Source: Acanthosepion lycidas
Lineage: Eukaryota; Mollusca; Cephalopoda; Sepiida; Sepiidae
Reading direction: 5' to 3'
DNA: 64,000 nucleotides
Assembly: GCA_963932145.1 (NCBI GenBank)
Contig: OZ010586.1
Span: 55,630,443 to 55,694,442, forward strand
In this document: one piece after another, positions 23,838 to 35,209 of the stretch
How positions within the stretch are numbered: position 1 is the first letter of the stretch
Layout: the number at the start of each line of letters is the position of its first letter
Position numbers and translations under genes: made by a program
Notes under the pieces: model-generated
Told to the model about the DNA's origin: nothing
The model's input: the letters and a program-made list of their open reading frames with translations, nothing else
Database searches by the model: none

Positions 23838-24215
23838 GTGAAGAAGAGACTTGAAACAACAGAAATATGGTTCTACAGAAGGATGCTGAGAATACTATCG
23901 ACTAAACATGTGACCAATGACAAAGTTCTGGAGACAATAGCAACAAAAAAGACACTTATACTTAATATCAGGAAGAGAGAATTAAGGTTTCTGGTACACA
24001 TAATGAGGAAGGAGGGCTTTGAAAATTTGATACTCACAGGACAGATTTAAGGTAAGAGACACAGAGGAAAGTAATGCACAGCCTACATGGCGATCTTGAG
24101 TGAATGGCTGGTAAAGCAGGGTATAGAAGAAATAGTAAAAATACAAAAGTTGTTAAGGAAATTATGGAGAGTCATGATCACTAATGTCCTGAAGCGACAT
24201 GACACATGAAGAAGA
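23838..24215 (+). pseudogene. LINE reverse transcriptase C-terminal fragment
   Basis: The plus frame begins MKKRLETTEIWFYRRMLRIL, then VTNDKVLETIATKKTLILNI and RFLVHIMRKEGFENLILTGQ, a stop, then GKRHRGK and a LRKLWRVMITNVLKRH tail. This is the usual C-terminal end of RTE/Jockey-type LINE polymerases, which carry a WFYRRMLRI block. It is 5'-truncated and contains at least one in-frame stop (about 24048). Confidence 0.7.
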
Positions 24216-24817
24216 GACTTTTTTCTTCATAGGTATGTGTTTTTCAGATGAGGTTTCAATTGTATCCAGATTGATGGATTTAATGTTCCTAGAGGGCATT
24301 TTGGACAACTAAAAACTTCCAGCTTGTAACAGTATTGGGTGCTGCTTGTTGTTCAGTGGAATATTATAGGGAGGATAGAGAGTAATTTCAAAGTAGGTCT
24401 GTAAACTTAGTTTCTCACCATGAAGCTACTCTAGGATGTACCTCATCCCTAATTTATTATGAAATTACCATTAATTAGGAAAATAGATATAAATATACCA
24501 TGACAGTATTCTTGAATATAAAGACAGGAATAAGTATAAACTTGTATAAGGTCTCATTAAACAAAATGTGTAACAAAGTAGCCCCTTAAGGAAAAAAAGG
24601 GTTTAGTAGATATAGAAGTACAGACTGAATTGTCCAACAAAAATAAATTTAACAATAAAAAGAATAACATTGAGGTAATATATTTGAGATTTATTATTGT
24701 ATTGAAATATCCAGATTAAGGAGTGAAGAGTGAAACCTTCATGTAAATCAATCAACAAAGAACCATAACAAAGGGAATTTAATATACAACAATAGAAAAA
24801 AAAGAGTGTAAACTCAC

Positions 24818-24847
24818 GTTCTTCACTGTCTTGAACATCATAGAGCT
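24818..24847 (-). CDS. OSBPL9: ORP9 30-bp microexon (predicted)
   Basis: A 30-bp segment after ctttttctctag and before gtgagttt. Phase is 1 on both sides, so inclusion adds exactly ten codons. It reads LYDVQDSEE with a leading Glu and trailing codon shared with its neighbours. The acidic DSEE stretch lies between the FFAT-bearing exon and the ORD lid. The frame fits both neighbours without a stop, and also stays open if the exon is skipped, so it may be a cassette. Short length makes this the least certain exon. Confidence 0.7.
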
Positions 24848-24899
24848 CTAGAGAAAAAGAAAAAATGTGAGAGAGAGAGAAATGTATCAATTAAAAGTG

Positions 24900-26500
24900 A
24901 TTTACTTAATGATGCAATAACATTGAAACATGCAAAATTAAACATTGAGAAACCTTGTAAAAAGTGCAGGATTAAAACAGTTGATGTTAAATACATTTAA
25001 AATGGTTTACAAAGATTAAAGTGACACAGAACTACTTGAAATGGTGGAAGATCAAGATATCTTAAGCAAGTGAGGCTTATCTATCTTGCAAAATCAGTTA
25101 TTGAATGGCTGGATTTTATCTGAAGTTGAACACTGAAAAGACTACTCAAGATCAATATAATATGCATTTAATTATTGCCACTATATTATTAATTCACACT
25201 TTCTTTAATATCTAGTAATAACAATCTTATATGAGTTGACTTCATAGATTAAATCTTCATTTTTGATTAATATTTCTTTAATGTTATTGTTTTTATGTTT
25301 ATTTATAATTTAAGTTTCTTTCTTTAGCAGTCTTAGATTTCAAGTTGATTAAAAGCAACAATAAGATGAAAAAAAAAAAAAAAAAACAGTAAAAAGTTAA
25401 TGATGAAAAATAAAAAATCCAGTAACCATTATTAATTTTTATTTTTATTTTCTTTTATCTTAATTTTTATTTGCTCATTAACACAAGTTAAAATTAATAA
25501 TAATAATAATAATAATAGGTGACAATACTTAATTTTTAAAAAAGAATTAAGATAACAAAACATTATTCTTATGTCACTGGTATTGAGAAGAATGTAGAGA
25601 TATGATAAAATAAAAAGACTACTATTGCTTATTTACAAAATTAAAAACAGAACATTTCTGTTTAGAGTATAAAGAGAAGAGCCATTATCATTACAGTAGC
25701 TGTTCACCAATTCACAAGAAAGAAAGAAAATGAAAAGAGACTTTCCTTATAGATTGTATATCTGAAGAAGAGTGTAGAATAAGTCAGGAAAAACATAGTG
25801 GTTACAACAAAAGTAAAAAAAGAATGACTGCAGCAGTTCAAACAACTCTTTGTATAATGAAGCTTGAAAATGCTCTGAGATCATGTTACAAATGATATCT
25901 AGTATCTTATGTTTAGTACACCTGTATAAAAATGTGACTCATTAACTAAAAATATGCACGATCTTTGGAAAAAAACAGATAGAGATAATATAAAAGAAAC
26001 ATGCCTTTAATCAACATTTGTTTAAATAAGTATCTTCATATTAAAAATTCAAACAGAATAGTTTAGATTGTAACTTTATCATAATAATTAACCAACTGTA
26101 AAACTCAAAACTTATTAAATGAATCCAAGAGTTATTTTCTTTTATATATTATCATTTAGAAAAAATATTCAATTTGCAGTAATTTAGATGAGTAAACAAA
26201 CTCCATTTAGAGAATCATAAAATGTGACAAATGACCTCACAGATACAATCAATAAAGGAGTTTGACTGCAAAGGTTTAGAAATTTTATTTGATAGATATT
26301 TGACAAGAGTGTCAATTGAAAGCAGGAAAAAAACTATTATATGTGATATACACTTTCAAGCAATTTTAGATTTACAATTCAATTTGTCAAAATGTGAAGC
26401 AAGTACATTTATCAAATCGAAAATGTTTAAGTTGTATACATTAAGACTGATGAGAAAGGTGTTTTTCCAATATATGGATCATTTTACATAACAATCAAAA
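24900..26500. other. Intron, simple repeats only
   Basis: Contains A runs (25367-25386), an (AAT)n run at 25494-25516 and generic AT-rich sequence. No gene or element recognised. Confidence 0.55.
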
Positions 26501-26509
26501 AGTTGCAAT

Positions 26510-26523
26510 GAATGAATTCCTTA
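26510..26523. repeat. Probable PLE target-site duplication, left
   Basis: GAATGAATTCCTTA resembles GAATAAATTCCTAT at 28030-28043, on the far side of the element. Confidence 0.45.
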
Positions 26524-26689
26524 TTTATTACATTTCAGTTGTTGTACGCTCCGGCCTTCTTCAGGTAGTTGGAATGTCATACTGAACCCTTTATTTCGCT
26601 CACTGGGGTAGACTGTTCTGGTTGCACGTGCCATGTTAAATGGATGTCAGTTATCAGTTATCTCCTGTTAATTTCCTTCTGAAAGTTCT

Positions 26690-26775
26690 CTACTGCCTTA
26701 GCTGGGTATTGAACTCACACTCTTTGGGTTCTGTCACTGGATCTATCTAATGCCTTTATCCACTGTGCCATGTGT
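26690..26775 (-). repeat. tRNA-like (SINE-type) promoter in the left PLE arm
   Basis: The inverted copy of the block at 27733-27812: on the minus strand, CAGTGGATAAAGGC (A-box-like) followed about 40 bp later by GTGTGAGTTCAATACCCAGC (B-box-like). Confidence 0.55.
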
Positions 26776-27732
26776 CCTTGGGTATATCTGTGTATGAAGC
26801 ACACTCCCATTCCTGGATGTTCTAATATCTCGAACAGAGCATGGGTTCAAGACATCTGTATACTGTAAACCAACATTCACCAGACAGTACATCAATTTCA
26901 ACTCCCACCATCCATACGGCGTAAAAAAAAGGGATCGTCCACTGCTTACAACACCAAGCAAAAGTCATAAGTGGTGACCCAAAGACATTAGATAAAGAAT
27001 TAGTCAGCATAAGTAGTACCCTACAACGTAACAACTACCCTGGGTACATGGCAGCAGAAAACTGGGATGGACGGGTACAAGAGGAAGACAACAATACTCA
27101 GAAAACAGTCTGCCTGCCTTATGTGAAGGGGTTATCAGAGAAAATACAAAGGATCTGCAGTCTATATAACATCAGGACAACTTTCAAAAGCTTGACGACA
27201 CTTCGCAGATATCTCTCCTGAGTAAGAACCCCCCCCCAATAGAGGAGAACCTGACTAAAGACTGTGTGTACGCTATCCCGTGCAGCTGCAGAAAGAAATA
27301 TAAAGGGGAGACGGGCCGCCCCCTTAAGGTAAGGCTTCAAGAAAACCAGAAAGCTGTAACATGAGGGGAAATTAAAAAATCAGACATGGCTGACCACATA
27401 TGGAGAGAGAAGGGAGATCACCGCCCTCTGTGGGATCAGGTTGAGATCATAGACAAGGAACACCATTGAAAAATTTGTAAACTTAAGGAATCAGCACATA
27501 TGTTAGGCCACAAAAATCTCCTGAGCCGACCAAGCATAGAAATGAATACAATATGGTAACCAGTAATAAGGAATGCCAGAGAAAAGCGATAACAACAGCA
27601 AAAATTGCAATATTAACTCTGGTAAAAACATGCAATGATAACATCAAAAATTGCATCTGAGTACTGATAAAAATGGTTGCTGAAGACATTAGGTTTATAA
27701 TATCCGGAAATTCATACACAGATGTTATCAAG

Positions 27733-27812
27733 GTCACATGGCACAGTGGATAAAGGATTTAGTTAGATCCAGGACCCAAAGAGTGTGAGTTCAATACCCG
27801 GCTAAGGCAATG
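27733..27812 (+). repeat. tRNA-like (SINE-type) promoter in the right PLE arm
   Basis: CACAGTGGATAAAGGATTTAG resembles a tRNA A box and GTGAGTTCAATACCCGG a B box (consensus GGTTCGANNCC), with tRNA-like spacing. No cloverleaf can be closed, so this is a tRNA-derived repeat, not a tRNA gene. Confidence 0.6.
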
Positions 27813-28049
27813 GAGAACTTTCAGAGGGAAATTAACAGGAGATAACTGACATCCATTAAACATGGCATGTGGAACCAGAACTGTCTACCCCAGTGAAAGG
27901 ATTAAGTTCGACATTCCAACCATCTGAAGGCCAAAACGTAATAAATACGGCGACAAAGATGAGGACAATAGTCCGAATAATGTACATCATAATGAATAAT
28001 GTATTATCTCAGAAATACAGACAGATACTGAATAAATTCCTATTGTTAA

Positions 28050-29095
28050 CTAGGTGTACATTTAAGAGATGCATAAACTGTTTGAATATATGGCACAATT
28101 TATCATATATATTTGGCATGATACTAGAGATGTTTTTTCAAATTAGCTCAACAATTTTATTTTTAATCTTATCGATGTAAAGTGTTTTAATCATTACTCA
28201 TTCCTTTAAGCACACACTAACAAGCAATAATAAGATGCCATTACTAAGTAATAATTTTTTAAAGCAAGGACTGCAATGATATTTATTGGGTTGTTCTAAG
28301 TTAATTCTTTTTGTTATTAGATAAGTTTTACAAAACTTCATTCAAAATAATCACTTTTGTTTGTATTGTGACAACGGCTATATGTGCATTTAAAAAATAT
28401 TGTTAAAACTGCTGTATTTGTATTTTCAGAATGTTATGTTTTTTTGTTTTAAGAAAGGTAAAAATACAACTCAATTAAAAAAAAAATACTTGTACAATTT
28501 ATGGAGAAGCTATTGTGAATGAATGAATGTATCAAAAGATTTTTTGCAAAGTTTTATGCTGGAAATTTCTGACTAAAGAAAGCTTCATGGTCAGGCAAAT
28601 AAAATATTACTTGCGAATGATCAACATTATACAACATGAGAGATAGTCAACATACTCAAAATATCCAAATCAAGTGTTGAAAATCTTTTCTATCATTTTA
28701 GTTATGTTAGTGGCTTCCACATAATTAAAATAAAATAAATACTCCATTGTATATCATATTTACTACTTAAATATAATAAAAATGTTCCATTTTCAAAATT
28801 GCAATAGGTGATAAAAAGTGGCTACGCTACAACAATATGAAACACAAGAGATCCTGTTATAAGTGAAATGTACTACCACATGCCATAGCAAAGTCTGGTC
28901 TTCAACCAAAGAAGGTGATGCTATATATATGTGTGTGTGTGTGTACACATGTGTATTCAGGCCAGTAGGCAAAAATCAATAAACATATCTCTTAATAAAT
29001 AAATGGATCATCTACTCAAATATAAGTATCCACCAAAAATAACATTTAAGCAATAAAAATCTGTCAGATTAATAAATAAAAAATCTACCCTCTTT
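28050..29095. other. Intron, no recognisable element
   Basis: AT-rich intron with a short TA/TG run at 28922-28945. Nothing else supported. Confidence 0.5.

Positions 29096-29098
<3 letters not shown>

Positions 29099-29127
<29 letters not shown>
29099..29127. repeat. (TA)n microsatellite
   Basis: About 14 TA units just before the retroelement remnant at 29140. Confidence 0.95.
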
Positions 29128-29129
<2 letters not shown>

Positions 29130-29139
29130 TATATATGCT

Positions 29140-29570
29140 GGGACTTGAAGGGAGTCCTCCAGTATTAGTTCTTTCTGGAAAAGTAACCAATTGATTCCAA
29201 CCACTGCTGCTCTCAATTTGACCAACTAAAGGCAGCAGTAATCAATGAAAAACATCTGGAATTAGTTGATAGAAAGGGTATAATATTCTATCTGGCTAGA
29301 GTGATGTGACCAGGCAAAAATTGTTATGCCTTGCTTACAGTCTTTACAAAAATCTAATAAAAAAATAATTCAGTTCCATAGAAGACTTCAAAAGGCAACT
29401 AGAATTGTTCTTGGCTGAGAATGATAAAAATTTCTGGAAAGATGGATTTAGGAAATTATTTACTTATTTTTGAACTGCTACATATTCATGTTTTTAGTTA
29501 GAGATTTCAATGCTATACAGTTTGTAGCAAAGAATTGAGTAGTGATTGACCTTATCAGCAAAAAAGCAAG
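29140..29570 (+). pseudogene. Retroelement pol remnant, related to the 48.9-49.3 kb copy
   Basis: Plus-strand translation has FDQLKAAVINEKHLELVDRK, then FELLHIHVF near 29470. The first block matches, by eye, DQLKVAINNKHLELVQKK on the minus strand at 49204-49140, with similar flanking DNA (GGAGTCCTC). The HLELVxxK and ELLHI motifs are suggestive of a DIRS-like RT/RNase H region, but I am not sure of the class. Heavily decayed. Confidence 0.4.
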
Positions 29571-29599
29571 TAGGCACATATTGGAAGAAATGAAAACAT

Positions 29600-30625
29600 C
29601 AGCAAAAATGGCATGGCTGATTTGCATGCATTAGCCTACCAATGTGTGTGTAAATTGTTTTACTTAATAAAAACATTGACAGAGTAAAAGTGAGCATTAG
29701 ATTTGAGTTCAGTACCATGATGTTACATCAGTTGGAGGATGCAAAAGAGTTAAGAGTGAAAGTGTGTGACCAAACACTCTTACAAGCCATAATGGTTGGT
29801 AATAAATAATACTTAATAATATCCAATAAAAAATAAAATCTTGGTATGCTTTTTATAAAAAAAATTAGCAGAAGTTTGTTTATTTATGGAGTGATACTAT
29901 ATGCTTCTAGCTCAGGCCTGTACAATTAAAAATGTAAAAGGACATATTGGTTGCAGAAAATTAACCATGAACTGTAAGTTTAGATTTGCATAGTAAATTA
30001 CTGAGTGAGATAGAGATATTTAGAGAGAGGATACAAAGAGCTAAAAGAATTAATTAGATACAAAAATTGGTTTAACAAAAAAAACAAAAAAAAAACGTCA
30101 TGCTCCCCCACAAAACTGAATTTTTCTTACATGATCAGTTGCTGAATTATTTCTGATAAACTAAAAAAGCAAATTGACTATTTTTGAAAATCATTTGTGG
30201 GGTACACTTGGTACTCATATTTTGTCAGGCCTACTCTAGCTAAATCTTTACCAAATCCTGTATTTTAGTTATCAGTTCTCCATTGTTTAAACAGTGATTT
30301 TTTTGTTTTTTTCCCCCTTTTTATTTCTTAAAAATAATCAAACTAAGATATCTAATTACAAGGTCTGGTTGGAATTAGTCCAAGCATGTTAGAGAATTGC
30401 ACACACACATCAATTCTTATATGCCAACTGGGTAAGATGTGAAATAATGTTTAAAATCCTTTCTCTCTTATATACAGATTTATTGCCAAACACTTACTCA
30501 ACAAAATATTGGTAATGACTAAAAAATAAAGAGATTATGAGTGAGGGTATCACTTTTCAAATATATAGTACTAATATAAGAATTGACATGCAAAAGCCTA
30601 CTACTGAACTAACATTAAGGAATGA
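29600..30625. other. Intron, no recognisable element
   Basis: AT-rich, with no supported coding or repeat structure. Confidence 0.5.
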
Positions 30626-30629
30626 AGTA

Positions 30630-31526
30630 CACTCAATTCTCTTTTTGTGTGTATTTTGTTTTGCACAGTTTTGAAATAACATGATTATTTTTTTTGCTCC
30701 ATTTTTTTTTACTTTAACATGGTTTAAACATCTTTCCTTGTGTGACCACCAAATTTATTGCACGTGGCAAGTAAACAATTAAGTAATATCAATCAATTAT
30801 AATTTACAAAATGCTGAAACTTTACGTCACATGATTAAGTAACAATTTAGCGAATTAAAATAGAATCCAATCTATTTTTTTCAATATAGTGATCCCCACT
30901 CTACGGTGTGAGCAGGACCTATGCACTGTACATAACTCTGGGTGTGTGTAACCGCTCTATCAGACAGTGTGTAGTGGCAGTCATTAGCAACTAGAAGGCC
31001 TCCAAATAGCCAATAAACTTGGAAATCATTTTCTTACAAATGATAATGTTGAATGAGCAGTGCAATTCCAGTGTGATTTGAAAATGATTATGGCACGTGT
31101 TATGAAGAATCATATAAAGAACCAACAAGAACGAAATCTCAGCACCTGATAAACTGAATTTGTATTCAAAAATCAGTGAAACAAAAGAAACACAAGCTGT
31201 TAATTTTATTCAAGATACACATGAAGATATATCACCATTAAATATGTCCAGTGATGAGAGTGATTTTGCACCATTGAAAAACAGAAAGTAGGCATATTTA
31301 CTGTCTAGTAGTGATTGACTGAATGATATATATATATATATATATATAATAAATAAATAAAAAATTTGTTTATTTGTATATGAAAATTAAAATTTTTTTA
31401 TTAAATATATTTGGATGAAACCTATCTCTAATTTTCATATGTACACTGTATATATATATATATATTTTTTTTTTTTTGTACAGTAGTCTCTGGAATGTAT
31501 CCCCCATGCAAAAAGAGAATTGAGTG
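30630..31526. mobile_element. pogo/Tigger-like element, non-autonomous
   Basis: Inverted ends CACTCAATTCTCTTTTTG (left at 30630, right ending 31526), each flanked by TA (30628-30629 and 31527-31528), give an 897-bp element. Near 31220-31290 the plus strand reads SPLNMSSDESDFAPLKNRK before a stop, like the acidic C-terminal tail of pogo/Tigger transposases. Upstream frames are broken. Two TA microsatellites (31327-31348 and 31451-31465) have expanded inside. Confidence 0.6.
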
Positions 31527-31920
31527 TATTTGTTCTAGCTTTATAAAATTTTATTCTCCAGTTATCCCCATAGAAAGTACTTGAACAGAACACCAAAACT
31601 CAGGTTTAGTTAGGAAGTATTTTTGTGCTTACCAGAGGAAGATAATTTTCTTTCTTTAAATTAAAAAAAAAAAAAAAAAAATGTTTTCATCATTTATAGA
31701 AACTGTTTGAAAGCTTGACAATAGCCAAGAAATATTAAGTGAAGAAATTCAAATCACAGAACATTTGTACATAAATCAAAGTAATACAAGAACAATGGTT
31801 GACAAAGCTTTAATAAAACTGAAACATGTTGATATACATTTCCTATTTGTCTTTTATCTTATCCTGTTGGATTCTGATCCCTATTTGATGTTTAAATCAC
31901 ACACACACACACACACACAG

Positions 31921-32181
31921 ACTGGGTTCTATAGCCTTGGATGGCAACTGGTCTAGGAGAAGGACATCTCTGAATTCAAAACCTGCAGAGGGTCATTTGG
32001 GGACCTTGTGGCATGTAGTGCACCAGGTCTCTGTAATCGGCCCTTCAAAAAGTGTGGATGATCCTGCACGAAACCTTCACCACTATAATCAAATCTCATG
32101 CGCTTTTGTCGGGCTGTCAGTTTCCTGGGAACTGATCTACTTGACCCTCATACATTGAATTCGACAGGAAAGTCGAGTAGA

Positions 32182-32236
<55 letters not shown>
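31921..32236 (+). repeat. Unclassified interspersed repeat ending in (TA)n
   Basis: A GC-richer 265-bp block, with frames such as DGNWSRRRTSLNSKPAEGHL, is bounded by (CA)n at 31900-31919 and (TA)n at 32185-32236. The open frame looks incidental. The bounded layout suggests a SINE-like or microsatellite-associated repeat; class not determined. Confidence 0.45.
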
Positions 32237-32242
<6 letters not shown>

Positions 32243-32634
32243 ACATGCAAACTTTTAAAAAAATAAGTACTTTATATCTGCATATTTATGTATTTGAATT
32301 GCCTATATTTTACTACTAATTTTATTATTTCTTTATGCTATTATGAATCCTATTATAGTACTTATATTAAATAATATAATTAATTCAACATGTTCACCGT
32401 TACGTTTTTTTGTAAGATATGCTTTGCATGAGTTATCTGCTATATTTAACTTAATAACAGAATTTTATAAGAAAGTAACAACTAAGTATAATTCTATACA
32501 GGGACTAACATTTTGAATCATTCAAATTGCTGTGAAGCAGACTGAATATACAAAGTGAAAGGAAAAAAAAGAAATTTTATTAAAACATTAGATTTTTAAA
32601 ATATTTGTAAGAATCTATTTTACATATCTGTAAG

Positions 32635-33076
32635 TCTACTATTCATTCATACTTAGAATATTGCTGCCACATATGGTCTGGTGCCCCTGTTATTTATCTT
32701 GAGCTCCTTGATAAGATCCAAAGAAGAATCTGCAATATTATTGGTCTTGATCTAGCGAGTCAGCTCCAGTGATTTTCTCACCACCATAATGTTACTTCTC
32801 TATATCTTTTCTATAAATACTTTCATGGTAATTGTTTGAATGAGCCCTTCTCCATGGTACCTAGAGCTTTTGAATTTAAGTGCAGCACAAGACTTGCATC
32901 AAGATCTCATCAATTTACAATTGAGCTGACTAGATGTAGCCATAAATTCTATGCTAACAGTTTCTTCTCTCACACTTCTCTCTTGCAGAACTTTCTTCTG
33001 GCTCCATGCTTTCCAACCAACTTTAATCTGCAAAAGTTTAAATGCAATGTCAATCACTATCTACTGTCCGCCTGAT
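32635..33076 (+). pseudogene. LINE RT C-terminal end (Jockey/CR1-like)
   Basis: The plus strand contains YLEYCCHIWSGAPVI-like and LDKIQRRICNIIGLD-like wording around 32640-32740, FYKYFHGNCLNEPFSMVPR around 32810-32850, and NSFFSHTSLLQNFLLAPCFP then FNLQKFKCNVNHYL at 32960-33065, ending at a stop at 33074. The same tail occurs at 45810-46163, so both are 5'-truncated copies of one family. A 3' A-rich tail is at about 33188-33200. Confidence 0.75.
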
Positions 33077-33540
33077 TACTTTATCCTCTTCCTCCTCATC
33101 ATTAATGTTTCTGTTCCTAATTCTTCCACACCCTGTAACCATTTGTGTTTTAGTTGCATTACTGCCTTGCTTGGGGTGATTCTGATTGAAAAAAGAAAAA
33201 AGTCAGCTAAAAGAATTATGCTAGCATGTACTTGCATTTATCAGATGAAATTTTAGTGAGTGGCTGATCAGGGTCAGGAAGTTGAGTCAGGTCTGTTCTA
33301 CTTCCCCAGGGTAAAAAGGTAATCAGTCATGACAGCCAAAGGAGTTACATCAGTAACTAAATTGATAGACAAAACATTAACATTCATACACATGAGAACA
33401 AGATCAGTGTCCTAATTTTGTTAAGTGTAACCGGATGACAGTTTCTTCAGTGCTAACCCTGACCTTTCAAGCAGAATTGATAGAAAACTACAAATAAATC
33501 TGCTTCAAGTTGGGAATCAAATAGGTATGTGCTAGCTTAC

Positions 33541-33650
33541 CATCAAATATGTCATCTTCAGATGCAATGACTGGGGGTTGTGGTTGATCTCCAGGACCTT
33601 CTTCTGCTGGGGTTTGCATTGGACTTGTCTCACCAGATGTAGCAGATTTC
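33541..33650 (-). CDS. OSBPL9: ORP9 exon: acidic linker (TSPMQTPAEEGPG...DIFDG)
   Basis: A 110-bp exon after gtttttctacag and before gtaagc, entered in phase 2 and left in phase 1. It encodes KSATSGETSPMQTPAEEGPG then DQPQPPVIASEDDIFDG. It is low in complexity, Pro/Glu-rich and probably disordered, as expected for the linker between PH domain/FFAT and ORD. Its reading frame and phases fit the 40176-40371 and 24818-24847 exons. TSP and SP sites could be phosphorylated, but this is inference. Confidence 0.87.
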
Positions 33651-34267
33651 CTGTAGAAAAAGTTAAATTTTATAAAATTAAATGGAGTAGAATACATTCA
33701 AAAAATGAAACATTTACAATTTCAGATGAAATGATTACACCTTTTCTCTGAAAGGCTGTCATTTAAAATTCATTAAACAGCTCAATTCTTTCAATAATTT
33801 GCATTAAACAGTATTTATATGTATAAAAGAATTCATTTAATAAAATCCCTTATTACAAGGACTTTGGGAATGTTGAACTTTTAATCAATCTTGTATTTAT
33901 ATTGGAGAGTTTTAAGTTTGTCCTATTTCAATTTTTACGTTCTTCCAACAGGTTTTTTTTTATGATTATCTTAATTTTGCACATAAAAAGAATAGAAAGA
34001 AGAATTTGTTTGATGTTAATTTATAATAAAATCTAACATTGAAAACTTTTGTTCATCTACAATGCTGCAAACAAATCTTGAAAAGATTTTCCAAACAACT
34101 AAGAAAAAGAAAAAAAGAAAGAAAAATATTGCAGATAAGATTACAGGATAATCAGAGGCAATTCAACATTATAGGAAATGTAAATTTGGTTTCCATAAAC
34201 AAAATAATCTATATAATGCTATATAATGAAAGAAAAATTTAAATGATCCAGAATGTAGTAAAAATAT

Positions 34268-34506
34268 TATTGTGGGGACCTACCTACAAATGGACTCTTC
34301 CACACCTATATAATATGGCTACCAACTCTGAGTAAAGGGTGTCACCAAGTGAGGGTCACCGAGTAGTAGCCATAGAGTGAGTGAGGACACCAGTGAGAGA
34401 AAGTACTCTGCAGCTCACATTTACCTTTGTACTACATTTCCGAGAATATACTATTTAACCTTATGACCGAGTGCGTGTTATCTTTCTATGGTCTCACGCC
34501 ATAACA
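34268..34506 (+). repeat. 5' LTR
   Basis: A 239-bp copy starting TATTGTGGGGACC and ending CATAACA. Near-identical to the 3' LTR apart from scattered substitutions and a short GAGTGAATGAGTGAG expansion in the 3' copy. It contains a TATA-like TATATAATAT about 40 bp in. Confidence 0.95.
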
Positions 34507-34508
34507 AC

Positions 34509-34525
34509 TGGCAACAAAGAATATT
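34509..34525 (+). other. Candidate primer-binding site
   Basis: TGGCAACAAAG, two bases after the 5' LTR, has the TGG start expected of a tRNA 3'-CCA complement. The tRNA species is not identified. Confidence 0.45.
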
Positions 34526-35209
34526 CAAACCACAAAGAGGAACTTCTACCTAAAAGAAAAAATTCCTAAAAAAAAAAAAAAAAAAAAAGGTCACAGCATA
34601 ACTCTAAAGATCCCTGTGTGTTAACCTCAAGTCTGGCAAACCAAAGAGAAATTTTCATGAAAGCTACAATACAACTGATAAAAAAGAAAAAGAAAAACAG
34701 ACACCAACTGAATAACAGGTAACATAAATACAGAAAAAGGCACATATGCGGACGTCGGATATATTTAGGAAGAAGGGAAAAGTATAAAAGAAATATTAAC
34801 TCAATCCATTTAAAACCAACAACTTGAAAATACTTACTAGTGAAAAATTATAAGATTTTTTTCTCTTTCGCGTTGCTATAATCTAAAGCATTGCATTGTT
34901 CTTTGCTTCTCTTGACCACACCAGGGGAAAAAAGTGAAAAAAAAAAAAAATATTTTCTGTTGGCAGCATGGTTGTTTATGCAAATTTTTTTTTCTCCTCT
35001 TAGAGAAAAATAGAAGCACTTAGACTGTCTTAGAAAAAAAAGATTTTTTTTTTTTTTTTACAGTTATTACCAACCAGAGCTGAGAAATATTAAGGAAAGG
35101 AATTACTCCCCCACTTTTTTATAGAAGAAAAATTGTTTAAATTCCGTTTTTTTTCTCTGAGAACACTTATTTGAAGTCATTATGGAGGACTTAAAGCAAT
35201 CATTGTTCA

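Larger units (their letters stand above)
26524..28029 (+). mobile_element. Penelope-like element copy A with inverted terminal arms
   Basis: Between about 26840 and 27560 the plus strand reads degraded Penelope protein: FNSHHPYGVKKRDRP near 26900, then PYVKGLSEKIQRICSLYNIR at 27118-27180, FKSLTTLRRYLS, a GIY-YIG block (CSCRKKYKGETGRPLKVRLQ at 27282-27340), and HMLGHKNLLSRPSIEMNTIW near 27500-27555. Inverted arms of about 230 bp (26530-26777 and 27733-27960) share the CGGCC, CTTCAGGT and GGGTTCAGTT blocks and also a tRNA-like promoter. Stops and frameshifts make it inactive. Copy B is at 56877-57910. Confidence 0.85.

Noticed and set aside
27869-28180. 103-residue plus frame as a host gene
   Set aside because: It covers the right arm of PLE copy A and continues into unrelated intron sequence.
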